Assembly: GCA_943373175.1 (NCBI GenBank)
Contig: CALSBM010000002.1
Coordinates: 33,631 to 97,630, forward strand
Reading direction: 5' to 3'
DNA from: JAIXUI01 sp943373175
Lineage (GTDB): Bacteria; Bacteroidota; Bacteroidia; UBA7662; JAIXUI01
DNA: 64,000 bases
This document shows positions 33,038 through 42,226 of this stretch, piece by piece. The position numbers were made by a program, and so were the translations under genes. The stretch's first letter is position 1, and every line of letters starts with the position of its first letter. The notes under the pieces were generated by a model that saw nothing but the letters and a program-made list of their open reading frames with translations, was not told where the DNA came from and did no database searches.

Positions 33038-33873
33038 TGCGCTATTTACGCATGTTGTTCCTGTCGATTTTTTTATTGACAGGAACAAACGGCTGGTGTC
33101 AGGAGCTTTATGTAGCCACTGACCCAGCTTCAAATATGCCAGCCAAGTCATTAGGTTTCCGCCTCAATTACAAGGGTATGGAGTCTCCTTCGCGAATTAT
33201 GGGACGTTATCAGGCTGAAGTTAGAGCAGGACTTACCAAGAAACTGATGGTGATGGGCGCTTTTAGCTTTTCCGATTACTATCAATTGAAAACACAGTTT
33301 GAGGGAGTGCAATTAGGGATGCAATACCGACTTTTTAGCAAAGACCGGGTACATCGTCATTTACGTGGTGCACTTTGGGCACGTTACAGCCATTCGCTGA
33401 ATCCGCAGCATTTGAGCGACCTTAATTTTTCAGGAGATCATAGTGGAATAAGTTTGGGTGGAACTTTAACTCAGCTTATCCATAAAGTGGCCTTTTCAAC
33501 CACTATTGGATGGAGCAATGTCTATTACACACAGCGTGAATCCGGATTTGACCAAGGGAATACCATCACAGGTAGCCTTTCGATTGGTGGATTAGCTTAT
33601 CCTTTGAAATACAGTTCCAGCTTTAAGAAAACTAATGTCAATCTCTACGCTGAAATGCTGGGAGGCTGGAACAGTGGCTATGAAGGAGTTATTGGCCTGC
33701 ATCCTATTCAAAACGGGCACTGGTTAGATTTACAGCCGGCAATTCAATTCATTTTTAATTCGCAAACACGCCTTGATTTAGCCTATCGGTTTGAATTAGA
33801 TGCCAATGTTAGGCGCATGGGACCGAATATGGTGATGTTTCGTTTGGAACATTTGCTTTTTAAGGCTTGGTAA
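33037..33873 (+). CDS. Outer-membrane beta-barrel protein
   Basis: An exported protein of 278 residues: signal peptide MRYLRMLFLSIFLLTGTNGWCQ, then alternating amphipathic strands typical of an outer-membrane barrel (LGFRLNYKGM, AEVRAGLTKKLMVMGAFSFSDYY, VQLGMQYRLF, LDLAYRFELD) ending with an aromatic-rich last strand (VMFRLEHLLFKAW). No named family is recognised. Its start shares one base with the stop of the HMA gene (TGATG), so the two are translationally coupled. Three stop codons in a row end the frame. It may allow passage or sensing of the metal handled by its neighbours; that is inference from context only. Confidence 0.75.
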   Translation: MRYLRMLFLSIFLLTGTNGWCQELYVATDPASNMPAKSLGFRLNYKGMESPSRIMGRYQAEVRAGLTKKLMVMGAFSFSDYYQLKTQFEGVQLGMQYRLFSKDRVHRHLRGALWARYSHSLNPQHLSDLNFSGDHSGISLGGTLTQLIHKVAFSTTIGWSNVYYTQRESGFDQGNTITGSLSIGGLAYPLKYSSSFKKTNVNLYAEMLGGWNSGYEGVIGLHPIQNGHWLDLQPAIQFIFNSQTRLDLAYRFELDANVRRMGPNMVMFRLEHLLFKAW

Positions 33874-33891
33874 TAATAAACTGATCTATCT

Positions 33892-33929
33892 CCGCCTGTG
33901 GATTTTGGTGAGAAGCTATTCACAGGCGG
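33892..33929. repeat. Inverted repeat between convergent genes
   Basis: CCGCCTGTG (33892-33900) and CACAGGCGG (33921-33929) form a perfect 9-bp stem with a 20-nt loop. It lies between two convergent genes and has no T run on either strand, so it may be a shared weak terminator or a 3'-end-stabilising structure. Confidence 0.5.
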
Positions 33930-34060
33930 CTGTTCTGAAAAATCAACCTTTAAATTTTTTAGTAGGAAATAGATAAGTAAACTCCGATCAAAAGTGAGTA
34001 TGCGTTCTTTTCTGAACCAAGATTACTCTTTAGTCAATAAATTTTTCGCTTTGCTTTGAG

Positions 34061-35194
34061 TTAAAGCCAAATGAGCTTTTGATGTTCTAATATGGAGGCT
34101 TTAAGTATTGACCTTTTCAGCTTACCCGCTTCTGAAAGAGGAAAAGCCGGAATTGAGGCAATTGCAACAGGACGATTCCGGCTAATGGTTTGTGAAAGCC
34201 AACCTTTCCATAACGCTTCATCGGGAAGAGGTTCCTGAAAAACCCACACCGGGCGTTCTCCCCATTTTTCGTGAGGAACTCCAACAATCGCGAAGGTGAT
34301 TTGAGTATCCTGTATCAAGTTACTCAAATCATTCTCTAACTGCTCTGGTAGTAGTTTTAGCCCACCGCTGTTGATGAGGTTGTCGAGACGCCCCAGAACC
34401 TTAAACCTGTCTTGATTTGAAACATCCAATTCTACACTGTCATTGGTTGGAAGGTAGAAGTGCTCATTTTCTGTCAGTCCGGTCCAGTAGGCAGGTAGGC
34501 TGATGGTTAAGCTGGTATCTGCTTCTTCCTTTGCCTTATAGGGCGATATCAGCGTAAAATGCGAATCCTCTAACGTCTTTAATGCTACAAAACTGAGGCT
34601 TTCGGTCATCCCGTACGTTTGCAGCATTGCACAAGGCAACACAGCATTCAATTGCTGACCCAGCGACTCGGAAACATTTGCTCCACCTAAAAGTATTAGA
34701 CTGAAGCAATTTCCTGCTTCGTTGATGCTTCCGCTGTTCAAACAAGCAACTGCCTGCGCGGGCAAAAGTGAAAGCACTACATTTCGCTCTTGTTTTGCCT
34801 CTTCCGAAAGCTCTAACAGGGGATCAAGCCGGTTAGTTAACAGACTGATGTTCCAACCTGCAAGCAGTGCTCGAATCACTAACATGAAACCACCGGCTCG
34901 ATCAACAGGCAGAGCCAGCCAGGCATGATCGATTGGATAAGAATTAAGCGCTAAGATTTGCGCGTTTGCAGCTTCTTCAACCCAATTTCTAGAAAAGCTA
35001 ATCGACTTAGGCGAACCGGTTGAGCCAGATGTTTGTAAGGAAAAGGCGCGGCATGCCGGATTAAACCATTGCTGTATGAGCGACCAAAAAGCGCGCTCAT
35101 GGTCTGAAAGAACGTCAGTTTCGAGTTGTTCTGTTGCAAAAGCCAGAGCCTGTCCGGGAAGTAGGCTTCGTCCCATAAAGAACAATGGCTTCAT
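34061..35194 (-). CDS. menE: O-succinylbenzoate-CoA ligase-like AMP-binding enzyme
   Basis: An adenylate-forming acyl-CoA ligase of 377 residues, probably MenE, which activates o-succinylbenzoate in menaquinone synthesis. The AMP-binding P-loop TSGSTGSPK (55-63), the YGMTES motif and the hinge GRLDNLINSGGLKL are clear. The length is well below the 450-500 of enteric MenE and agrees with the short form usual in Bacteroidota. No other men genes are adjacent; the gene is at the end of the prfA operon, starting 2 nt after the prfA stop. Another short acyl-CoA ligase is the alternative. Confidence 0.82.
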   Translation of the reverse strand: MKPLFFMGRSLLPGQALAFATEQLETDVLSDHERAFWSLIQQWFNPACRAFSLQTSGSTGSPKSISFSRNWVEEAANAQILALNSYPIDHAWLALPVDRAGGFMLVIRALLAGWNISLLTNRLDPLLELSEEAKQERNVVLSLLPAQAVACLNSGSINEAGNCFSLILLGGANVSESLGQQLNAVLPCAMLQTYGMTESLSFVALKTLEDSHFTLISPYKAKEEADTSLTISLPAYWTGLTENEHFYLPTNDSVELDVSNQDRFKVLGRLDNLINSGGLKLLPEQLENDLSNLIQDTQITFAIVGVPHEKWGERPVWVFQEPLPDEALWKGWLSQTISRNRPVAIASIPAFPLSEAGKLKRSILKASILEHQKLIWL

Positions 35195-35196
35195 GG

Positions 35197-36270
35197 CTAT
35201 CCTTCTACGCCTTCTTTAAGTCTTTCTGCGTTTTCTGCGAGTTGTAGTGCATCAAGGAACCCTTGTAAATCCCCATCAAGTACTTGGGAGAGGTTGTACA
35301 AGGTTACACCTATTCGGTGATCGGTAACGCGGGACTGCGGGAAGTTGTAAGTGCGGATTTTAGCAGAACGGTCTCCGGAAGAAACCATGGTTTTCCGCCT
35401 TCTTGCGACTTCTTCTTGTCGTTTATTGAGTTCTTGCTCGTACAGGCGGGTACGCAACATTTGCATAGCACGTTCGCGGTTGCCAATTTGAGAGCGTTCA
35501 ACCTGGCAGGTAACTACAATTCCAGAGGGTTTGTGAGTCAACATCACTTTAGTTTCTACCTTATTGACATTCTGGCCGCCGGCACCACCAGAGCGAGCAG
35601 TTTGCAATTCAATATCAGCCGGGTTAATAGTGACTTCTAACTCATCGGCTTCCGGAAGAACTACTATAGAAGCTGCTGAAGTATGCACACGCCCCTGAGT
35701 TTCCGTATCTGGTACACGTTGAACGCGATGTACTCCAGACTCGTATTTTAGGATACCATAAACGTCTTCACCAATAATGTTCAGCACTACTTCTTTATAA
35801 CCACCAGCGGTACCTTCATTTTCATCCACCAATTCAACCTTCCAACCTTTGTTTTCGCAATACCGCATGTACATACGGTAGAGGTCACCGGCAAAAAGTG
35901 CGGCTTCGTCGCCTCCGGTACCAGCACGGATTTCGAGAATGGCGTTGCGGCTGTCTTCAGGGTCCTGTGGAATGAGCATAAACCGGATGGCTTCTTCCAT
36001 AGGTTCTTTCTGTGGAATAAGTTCATCGAGTTCGGCCTTGGCCATTTCTATCATTTCAGGATCTTTTTCTTCCTGCAACATCCGCTGACTGTTGATAATG
36101 CTATCGGTCAGTTTGCGGTAAGTATGATAGGCGTCCACAATCTTTTCCAGATCCTTGTATTCCTTATTAAGGCGCGCATATCGGCGCATATCCTCGAACA
36201 CATCGGGTTCGAGGAGCATTTGGCCTACCTCTTCCCAGCGTTGTTTTATTGCTTCTAATTTATCCAGCAT
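35197..36270 (-). CDS. prfA: Peptide chain release factor 1
   Basis: RF1 terminates translation at UAA and UAG. With the start at 36270 (MLDKLEAIKQRW, the usual family start) the protein has 357 residues. The codon-recognition tripeptide reads PDT (187-189), a variant of the PxT motif, and the catalytic GGQ is at 231-233 in RSGGAGGQNVNKVET. A longer reading to 36291 adds seven residues inside the upstream gene and is less likely, since the 36270 ATG forms a TGATG overlap with that gene's stop. It lies in an operon with a serine hydrolase, a propeller protein and menE. Confidence 0.96.
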   Translation of the reverse strand: MLDKLEAIKQRWEEVGQMLLEPDVFEDMRRYARLNKEYKDLEKIVDAYHTYRKLTDSIINSQRMLQEEKDPEMIEMAKAELDELIPQKEPMEEAIRFMLIPQDPEDSRNAILEIRAGTGGDEAALFAGDLYRMYMRYCENKGWKVELVDENEGTAGGYKEVVLNIIGEDVYGILKYESGVHRVQRVPDTETQGRVHTSAASIVVLPEADELEVTINPADIELQTARSGGAGGQNVNKVETKVMLTHKPSGIVVTCQVERSQIGNRERAMQMLRTRLYEQELNKRQEEVARRRKTMVSSGDRSAKIRTYNFPQSRVTDHRIGVTLYNLSQVLDGDLQGFLDALQLAENAERLKEGVEG

Positions 36271-37043
36271 CAGTTTGAGCTCAGCGGCCACAAAGTTACT
36301 CTTCCCTGGCGGAGAAAGTATATCCCACTGGAAGAAGGTGCAATAGATTCAGGTATTTGGCTGGCATCCAAGGGCCACTCTCTTGCTTTAAGCGACTTCA
36401 TGTTCCATTGAATGAGTTTTTCAGAAGTTAGCATCCACAAATCATGGGCATTTAGTGCGATGTCTGTAACGCCTTCCATAGGGATTTTCCGAATAAATGC
36501 CCCGTAAAAATCGAAGACCCAAACTCCTTGCTGATAAATGAGCAGGTAAAGTTTTCTTTGGTGTTCGATTAAATCAAATGCTTGAAATCCGGACGGAAAA
36601 TGCTGGTTTAACCTGGGCCCTTCCCAATTTTGCATGCCTTCTGCTTCGTATTTACGAAAACATAAGGTACGGTCGTCGAAGAACCAAATCCTGTTATCGG
36701 CACTTCTGCAAAACAAAGGATTTGATGCACTGCGGGCTTCTTCAATTACCCTCTGACTAACCGGGTAAAGGTTGTTATCGAATTCGGCAAGGGTTGAAGT
36801 TTCCGGGTAAAACGCAAGGGGCTTTAATGGGTTAAGCAAGTCAAAGGAAGAAATTCTACCCAAGTTTCGGTCTCGCCAATTCGCGATAACTTTCCCCGAC
36901 GTATCTAACCGGATGATTTCGTTATCGGGTTTAATTTCATACAGATTTCCCTGCATATCTGTGTAAAGCCGGGTTTGCGATGATGCTTGCTTGCAATTGA
37001 AACAAAACCACAGAGAAAAAAGTAAGCGCAGTATTAACTTCAA
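36270..37043 (-). CDS. Secreted beta-propeller-like protein of unknown function
   Basis: An exported protein of 257 residues: signal peptide about 1-22 (MKLILRLLFSLWFCFNCKQASS). The mature part is made of short repeated strands with aromatic ends, such as IIRLDTSGKVIANW, NRIWFFDDRTLCFRKYE, KLYLLIYQQGVWVFDFYG and DLWMLTSEKLIQWNM, which suggests a beta-propeller. No family is recognised. It overlaps the upstream serine hydrolase by 4 bases and the downstream prfA by one base, so it is embedded in one translationally coupled operon. Confidence 0.7.
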   Translation of the reverse strand: MKLILRLLFSLWFCFNCKQASSQTRLYTDMQGNLYEIKPDNEIIRLDTSGKVIANWRDRNLGRISSFDLLNPLKPLAFYPETSTLAEFDNNLYPVSQRVIEEARSASNPLFCRSADNRIWFFDDRTLCFRKYEAEGMQNWEGPRLNQHFPSGFQAFDLIEHQRKLYLLIYQQGVWVFDFYGAFIRKIPMEGVTDIALNAHDLWMLTSEKLIQWNMKSLKAREWPLDASQIPESIAPSSSGIYFLRQGRVTLWPLSSN

Positions 37044-38329
37044 GGGAGGATAATTTTTCCGATTGACTGTTTACAACGAATCAGGTACATGCCTGGTGTA
37101 AGACCCCAATCGGATTGGTTAAAGTAGTTTTTCACTACAAGCTGAGTTTTGAGCCTTCTTCCTTGAAGATCTACTATTTCTATTGTTTCATTAAGCCAAT
37201 TATCCGGGAAATGCCATGATATACTGCCGTCTGCGCCCAACCGGCAACTGATAAATGGCTGATCGATTCTTGGGTTGTGAGTTGAAACCTGAGGTTGGAA
37301 AACTTGCTTCAACAATCCCCATAAGGCGTTATCAAAAGAAGAAAGAGCGAGCATGGATTGCCCTGAAGATTCACCCAAACGAACCACGACCAAGTTCATG
37401 GAAGGAACCACATAGATTTTCTGATCGTTTTTTCCTAAAGCTGCCATCATATCCGGTGGTGCGTTAGGGACTAACTGGCCTGAATAAAGTATTTGGGTAA
37501 GAGGAAGCATGTGGTTAGGCTGCCCGTTGAGCCACCAGAGATACCCATACGAGCGATTTAAGGTTTGTGAAGGCGTGGTCATCTGCCGGAAATAGGCAGT
37601 ATCGCCTAAAATAGCTTGGCCATTCCAGTTTCCTTGAGCCAGATTCAACAATCCGAAACGGGCAATATCCCTTAACCTGCTGTAATATATACCATCATAC
37701 CAAAGGCCAGACATGCCAATTCTGAACTTCACCCATTGGTTGGTTAATTGTGCTAAGTTGAGTGGAGAACAAGAGTCCAAAACCGACTGTAGTAGCAGGT
37801 ATGGAGCGTTATGATACGCCCAACGAGTTCCTGCCGGTGCTTTATAAATCAAGCAGGAATCTACTGTGCAGTTATCATCTGGAACACCGTCGTCGAGACC
37901 GGTGGTCATGGTAAGCTGGTGCCGAATGGTGATGCTGTCTTCTCTAGGGAGCGAAAGGTTAGTCCAGCCTTGACCAAGGTACTGAGACGTTTTTTGTTGA
38001 ATGCTTAATAGCCCCTTTTCCTGGGCGATGCCAATTAACATGGCTGTCAGGGTTTTGCCGGCAGAAGCCCAATACCAAAGACTGTCTTTGGTAAATGTTC
38101 CATAATAACGCTCCCAGGCAATTTTGCCATCTTTTAGAATCAGAAAGCCTTTAGTGTTTTTTGAAGTTAGATATCGGTCAACGGTATCTAAGCACGTCCA
38201 ACACCAATTAACTGATGAAGGATTGACAGTATCCCACTGATTTCCAGTTATGGGTGGGAAGTAAAGAGCCTGTGAGAAGCCCTTATTACAACCGAATACA
38301 AGGAGTAAAAACAGAATAACCTTCTTCAT
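37040..38329 (-). CDS. Secreted serine hydrolase (beta-lactamase class C family) with T9SS tail
   Basis: An exported class C beta-lactamase/DD-peptidase-like hydrolase of 429 residues. After a signal peptide (MKKVILFLLLVFGCNKGFSQ) the nucleophile motif SxxK is seen as WASAGKT and the second catalytic motif YxN as WAYHNAP; a third motif of the family is not obvious. The last ~80 residues (ADGSISWHFPDNWLNETIEIV, split by LQGRRLKTQ, and GLTPGMYLIRCKQSIGKIILP split similarly) form a type-A T9SS sorting domain, so it is secreted across the outer membrane. Several Cys pairs near the N-terminus (CWTC) and mid-domain may be disulfides. The substrate is unknown. It is first in the prfA-menE operon. 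Confidence 0.85.
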   Translation of the reverse strand: MKKVILFLLLVFGCNKGFSQALYFPPITGNQWDTVNPSSVNWCWTCLDTVDRYLTSKNTKGFLILKDGKIAWERYYGTFTKDSLWYWASAGKTLTAMLIGIAQEKGLLSIQQKTSQYLGQGWTNLSLPREDSITIRHQLTMTTGLDDGVPDDNCTVDSCLIYKAPAGTRWAYHNAPYLLLQSVLDSCSPLNLAQLTNQWVKFRIGMSGLWYDGIYYSRLRDIARFGLLNLAQGNWNGQAILGDTAYFRQMTTPSQTLNRSYGYLWWLNGQPNHMLPLTQILYSGQLVPNAPPDMMAALGKNDQKIYVVPSMNLVVVRLGESSGQSMLALSSFDNALWGLLKQVFQPQVSTHNPRIDQPFISCRLGADGSISWHFPDNWLNETIEIVDLQGRRLKTQLVVKNYFNQSDWGLTPGMYLIRCKQSIGKIILP

Positions 38330-38401
38330 ACCACTGTGACATTTCTCAAATGATAAAGTTCAACAAGTGTTGGATGAAAAGTTTGTAATTTTTTGAAATA
38401 C

Positions 38402-39040
38402 CTATACTAATTTTTGACGTATTGCTTTAGATACCGCTTCAGAGACTGAGTGAACATTGAGTTTTTCGTAAATTTTCTTGATATGGCTTCTAACAGTATC
38501 AATGCTGATGAGTAATTCGGCTGCAATCATTTTATAGGAAAAGCCATCTACCAACAATTTTAGCAATTGCCTTTCTCTCGCAGTTAACCCGTATTGTGGC
38601 GTTGGCGACTGCTGTTCTGAAAAAAACTTAAGTACTTTCTGAGCTATTGCTGCACTCATCGGAACTTCGCCGTTTCTAATATCGACTATTGCCGATAAAA
38701 GCCTTGTCGGGGTTGTTTTCTTGAGCAGATAACCATTAGCGCCGCGCTTCAATGCTTCAAAAAGATGGTCATTATCATCAAAAACGGTGTACATGATAAC
38801 GGGAAGCTCAGGTTTGATGGATTTCACCTTAGTGAGCGTATCTAACCCATTAAGTACTGGCATGTCAATGTCCATGAGGATGACATCAGGAAACAGAGAC
38901 CCTATAGCCTTTTCAACATGTTCACCATTTTCAAACATTCCTACGAGGTTAAAGTCTTCACTTAGAGAGAAGAGCTGACTAAGGCTCAAACGCAAGTCAG
39001 GATTATCCTCGTAAACTAATAGCCTGAGTGGTTGATCCAT
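38402..39040 (-). CDS. NarL/LuxR-type response regulator
   Basis: A 212-residue response regulator. The receiver has the acidic residues E11/D12, phospho-acceptor D57 in ILMDIDMPVLNG, T85 and K107. The C-terminal LuxR helix-turn-helix (about 150-205) shows LTARERQLLKLLVDGFSYK and SIDTVRSHIKKIYEKL. It is encoded 60 bp downstream of a propeller-type histidine kinase on the same strand and is very probably its partner. The genes it controls cannot be read; the adjacent divergent T9SS surface-protein gene is one candidate. Confidence 0.95.
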   Translation of the reverse strand: MDQPLRLLVYEDNPDLRLSLSQLFSLSEDFNLVGMFENGEHVEKAIGSLFPDVILMDIDMPVLNGLDTLTKVKSIKPELPVIMYTVFDDNDHLFEALKRGANGYLLKKTTPTRLLSAIVDIRNGEVPMSAAIAQKVLKFFSEQQSPTPQYGLTARERQLLKLLVDGFSYKMIAAELLISIDTVRSHIKKIYEKLNVHSVSEAVSKAIRQKLV

Positions 39041-39100
39041 TATTCAAATGACCGCCAATTTTTTTCAGGATACAATCACATTTTTATGTGAATATCCCCA

Positions 39101-42091
39101 TCAACTTGGCAGTTTAAATCTTAATTTCCAATGAGTTCCCAATCCGGGTTTAGAATGAAGTTCACATTCTGCTTGAATTTGTGCAGCACGTTGATGAATG
39201 TTGCTCACACCGTTTCCTCCTTTTCTTACTTTTTGCAAATCGAATCCGCAGCCATTGTCTGATAAGTCAATCGCAATAGATTTCGAATCTACCCTGAGGG
39301 CGATACTCATTTCAGTGGCAGCAGAATGTTTAGCAGCATTGTTTACAATTTCCTTAAAGAGGAGGTATAAATGCTGACGAGTATCCATGGGTATCGCAGC
39401 TTGTTGTAGGTCGCCGGTAACCTTAAAAGTGAGTTCAATGCCCATAGCTTCCAACGTCTGAGCTGCAAATTCCCTCATTCTTGCCACAAGTTCCGGGAGT
39501 GCATCGTTTGTGGGCTTAATGGACCAGACGATGTCAGAAACCCGTTCCATCATTTCTTGGGTGCTGTTTCCGATTCTATTTAGCAACTCTGAGGCATTTT
39601 CCGGCTTTCTTTTCGCCAGTTCTGTTAGAATATTCACACTCGATAACGTTGCTCCAAGGTCATCGTGCAAATCAGAGGCTATCCGCTGGCGGACTTTTTC
39701 CAGCTCCTTTTTTCTCTTCATCTTGATTCTCCAGTAAGAATAAACTATGCTTCCAAGAAACAACGTTGATCCTAACAGGAACCACCAGGTAGTATAGAAA
39801 GGTGCTTTAACTTCAATCGTAATGAAACTTGATTTTCCCTTTGGCTCACTTTCGTATTGACCTGCAAACTCTAACTGATACTTGCCTGGAGGCAAGTATG
39901 ATAACGTGATGGTTCGGCCTTCCGTGATGCTTTGCCACTCGTTGCTCTTGTTAACAAAGCGATAGGAATACCTGATTTTAGTAGCATCAATTAAAACTCC
40001 GGAAGTAAGATCTAGTTCTAAAGTATTCGCGCTAGTCTGAAGTGTATAATTAGCATCAATTGGAGCATTTATTTCTTTACCATTCATTCTAATTGCAGCA
40101 ATAGAGGCAACAGGTGCTGATTTCTTTTTAAAGAATTCTGGAATTGAAAGAGTGTAAATAAATTTAGGGTCAATAAAAACTAATTCATTTTTATCGATAA
40201 TGGCATTCGACGTATTTTCTTCGTCTTCAATGCCATCGAATACGTTTAATTGTTTTAAAGCATCCAGCTTCTGTTTGAGGTACACGAGAAACCCGGTGTT
40301 GGTTTGGATCCAAACATTGAGAAAAGAATCAGGGAAAATATTAATAACACGATTGTGGGGAACTTCCTGGTTATTAACAAGATGTATCCACTTTTTAGAA
40401 TGGCCATCAAGAAACCACACGCCCGATTCTTCCGTACCAACCCATAAATTACCATTTGGCATTTCCCGAACTGCCGATAACGTTGGCATGTCATAAGAAG
40501 ATCGGTTGTAATCTCCCGGAAAACGAATTGACTTCCACGAAAGCGTATTCGTATCGAGTTGACCCAATCCGTTATGATGTATATTGAACCAAATGGCCCT
40601 CGTTCCAACTCCTCCTCCAGAAAAATTTATTGATGGAAGGTTCAACTCTTTGGCGGTGCGAAATACTAGACTATCTTTTCCCCAATGATAATACATCACT
40701 TGGTGTCCTACAGTGCCTAAAACGTAGCGCATAGAATCAAGTTGAAGAACTTGAAAAGATTTTAATTGCGGATAGCGGCATTCAGGTTCATGAAATACGA
40801 CCGTATCTGCATTCGAGTACTTGACTTTTAACTTAGCAATACCCATATATCCCGTAAGCAGTACCTCATTTTCTTTTATTCTAAAGCAGTTAAACACCGC
40901 TCCATCTGTTATGCGATAATGGTTGTTAAGAAGCCAACATTTCCCATTATTACGGGAGATGGCATAAACACCGCTATAACCATTTCCAAGTAACCAATCC
41001 GAGTTCAGCACCATCATCTGATAATAGTCCGGTATTTCTGGGAATTTAGAGATATAATGAATTGGAATTCGTTTAAGAAAATGCCGTTTAGTGGAAATCA
41101 CGGATAATCCTTTGTCTGTAGATACCCAAAGAAGTCCTTGATTATCCACCAATAACCCATAATTCTCTATAAAAAATGGAATGCGGTATTTAGGATCAGC
41201 CGATTTAAGTATTGTAGCCGTCCAATCTTCAGGATTAACAATCAAAACGCCATTTCCAAAAGAAGTAATGGCAATTCTACCATCGGTTAATGCGGCAAAT
41301 TGAAAGGAAACAAATTTTTCGTTCAAACTTCCATTCAAACACTTCAATTTAATTTTTTCAATTTGCTTAGTAAATGGATTCCACACAATTAATCCATTAG
41401 CCCAACCACCGGAAAGTATTCGTCCATCCTTTAATTGTGCGATAGGTCCTTGAACTGGTTCAACTGGGTTAAGATATATTTTATCGACTTTTAATGTTAA
41501 TTTATTTAACTGATAAAGACCATAAAAAGCGCTGAAATAATGGTAATCGCCTGAATTGGTAATCAGGAATCGATTAGCAATAACATCCGATATTAATTTT
41601 ACAACTTTTGGCTTTCGGGAATCATATAAATAAACCCCCATACCACCGCTAATAAATACTCGGAATTTATCAAGCGGCTTCACTGAAAAAACTCTTTTTA
41701 TGTTTTCACTATTAAGCGGCTTAGGTAGCAGTATATGCCGCCATTTTAAGGTGTAAACATTTACCATCGAAAGCCCTCCTCTATGGCCCACGAGCATGAT
41801 GGAATCTCCCCAAGGACTCAGTGCTTCAATATGATTATTCCAAACAGGGCCTTCCGGTTGAAGATTTCGGAATACTCTAAATCGATACCCGTCGTAACAG
41901 TTTAAACCACTTTTGGTTCCTGCCCAAATTATTCCTCTTTGATCCTGAGCTATACAAAATACTGCGTTATGGGAAAGCCCGTCTAACTTGGTAAAGTGTC
42001 TGATGCGTTGGAGGTTGTCCTCCAGAACACCAGCACAGACAAGAGGGGGCAAGGCCATGCACAGCAACAGGAAGCACCAATGTCCTCTCAT
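39101..42091 (-). CDS. Periplasmic-propeller sensor histidine kinase
   Basis: A two-component sensor of 996 residues. A signal peptide (MRGHWCFLLLCMALPPLVCA) leads to a large periplasmic region with two-component regulator propeller repeats (for example IAQDQRGIIWAGTKSGLNCY, VDNQGLLWVSTDKGLSVI, EMPNGNLWVGTEESGVWFL) and a Y_Y_Y domain (IRYSYRFVNKSNEWQ, LPPGKYQLEFAGQ). One membrane helix follows (FYTTWWFLLGSTLFLGSIVY), then a HisKA_3 dimerisation domain with the phospho-His in IASDLHDDLGATLS and an HATPase_c domain (EIVNNAAKHS, DNGCGFD, GNGVSNI). This architecture is known in Bacteroidota polysaccharide and stress sensing. The ATG at 42091 gives the signal peptide; a TTG 21 bases upstream is less likely. 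Confidence 0.93.
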   Translation of the reverse strand: MRGHWCFLLLCMALPPLVCAGVLEDNLQRIRHFTKLDGLSHNAVFCIAQDQRGIIWAGTKSGLNCYDGYRFRVFRNLQPEGPVWNNHIEALSPWGDSIMLVGHRGGLSMVNVYTLKWRHILLPKPLNSENIKRVFSVKPLDKFRVFISGGMGVYLYDSRKPKVVKLISDVIANRFLITNSGDYHYFSAFYGLYQLNKLTLKVDKIYLNPVEPVQGPIAQLKDGRILSGGWANGLIVWNPFTKQIEKIKLKCLNGSLNEKFVSFQFAALTDGRIAITSFGNGVLIVNPEDWTATILKSADPKYRIPFFIENYGLLVDNQGLLWVSTDKGLSVISTKRHFLKRIPIHYISKFPEIPDYYQMMVLNSDWLLGNGYSGVYAISRNNGKCWLLNNHYRITDGAVFNCFRIKENEVLLTGYMGIAKLKVKYSNADTVVFHEPECRYPQLKSFQVLQLDSMRYVLGTVGHQVMYYHWGKDSLVFRTAKELNLPSINFSGGGVGTRAIWFNIHHNGLGQLDTNTLSWKSIRFPGDYNRSSYDMPTLSAVREMPNGNLWVGTEESGVWFLDGHSKKWIHLVNNQEVPHNRVINIFPDSFLNVWIQTNTGFLVYLKQKLDALKQLNVFDGIEDEENTSNAIIDKNELVFIDPKFIYTLSIPEFFKKKSAPVASIAAIRMNGKEINAPIDANYTLQTSANTLELDLTSGVLIDATKIRYSYRFVNKSNEWQSITEGRTITLSYLPPGKYQLEFAGQYESEPKGKSSFITIEVKAPFYTTWWFLLGSTLFLGSIVYSYWRIKMKRKKELEKVRQRIASDLHDDLGATLSSVNILTELAKRKPENASELLNRIGNSTQEMMERVSDIVWSIKPTNDALPELVARMREFAAQTLEAMGIELTFKVTGDLQQAAIPMDTRQHLYLLFKEIVNNAAKHSAATEMSIALRVDSKSIAIDLSDNGCGFDLQKVRKGGNGVSNIHQRAAQIQAECELHSKPGLGTHWKLRFKLPS

Positions 42092-42226
42092 TGTGGACAA
42101 TTTAATTGACAATTTTTAAAGCAACATCAGACTTCTTACAGAACTTTTGATTTACAGTTTTTTGACATCTTTAAACACTGATAAACAAGTACATACATCA
42201 CAATAACTTCGACAAAAATTAAAACT

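Noticed and set aside
33892..33929. Inverted repeat as a rho-independent terminator
   Set aside because: The 20-nt loop and the lack of a T run on either strand make a classical terminator doubtful; listed as an inverted repeat.
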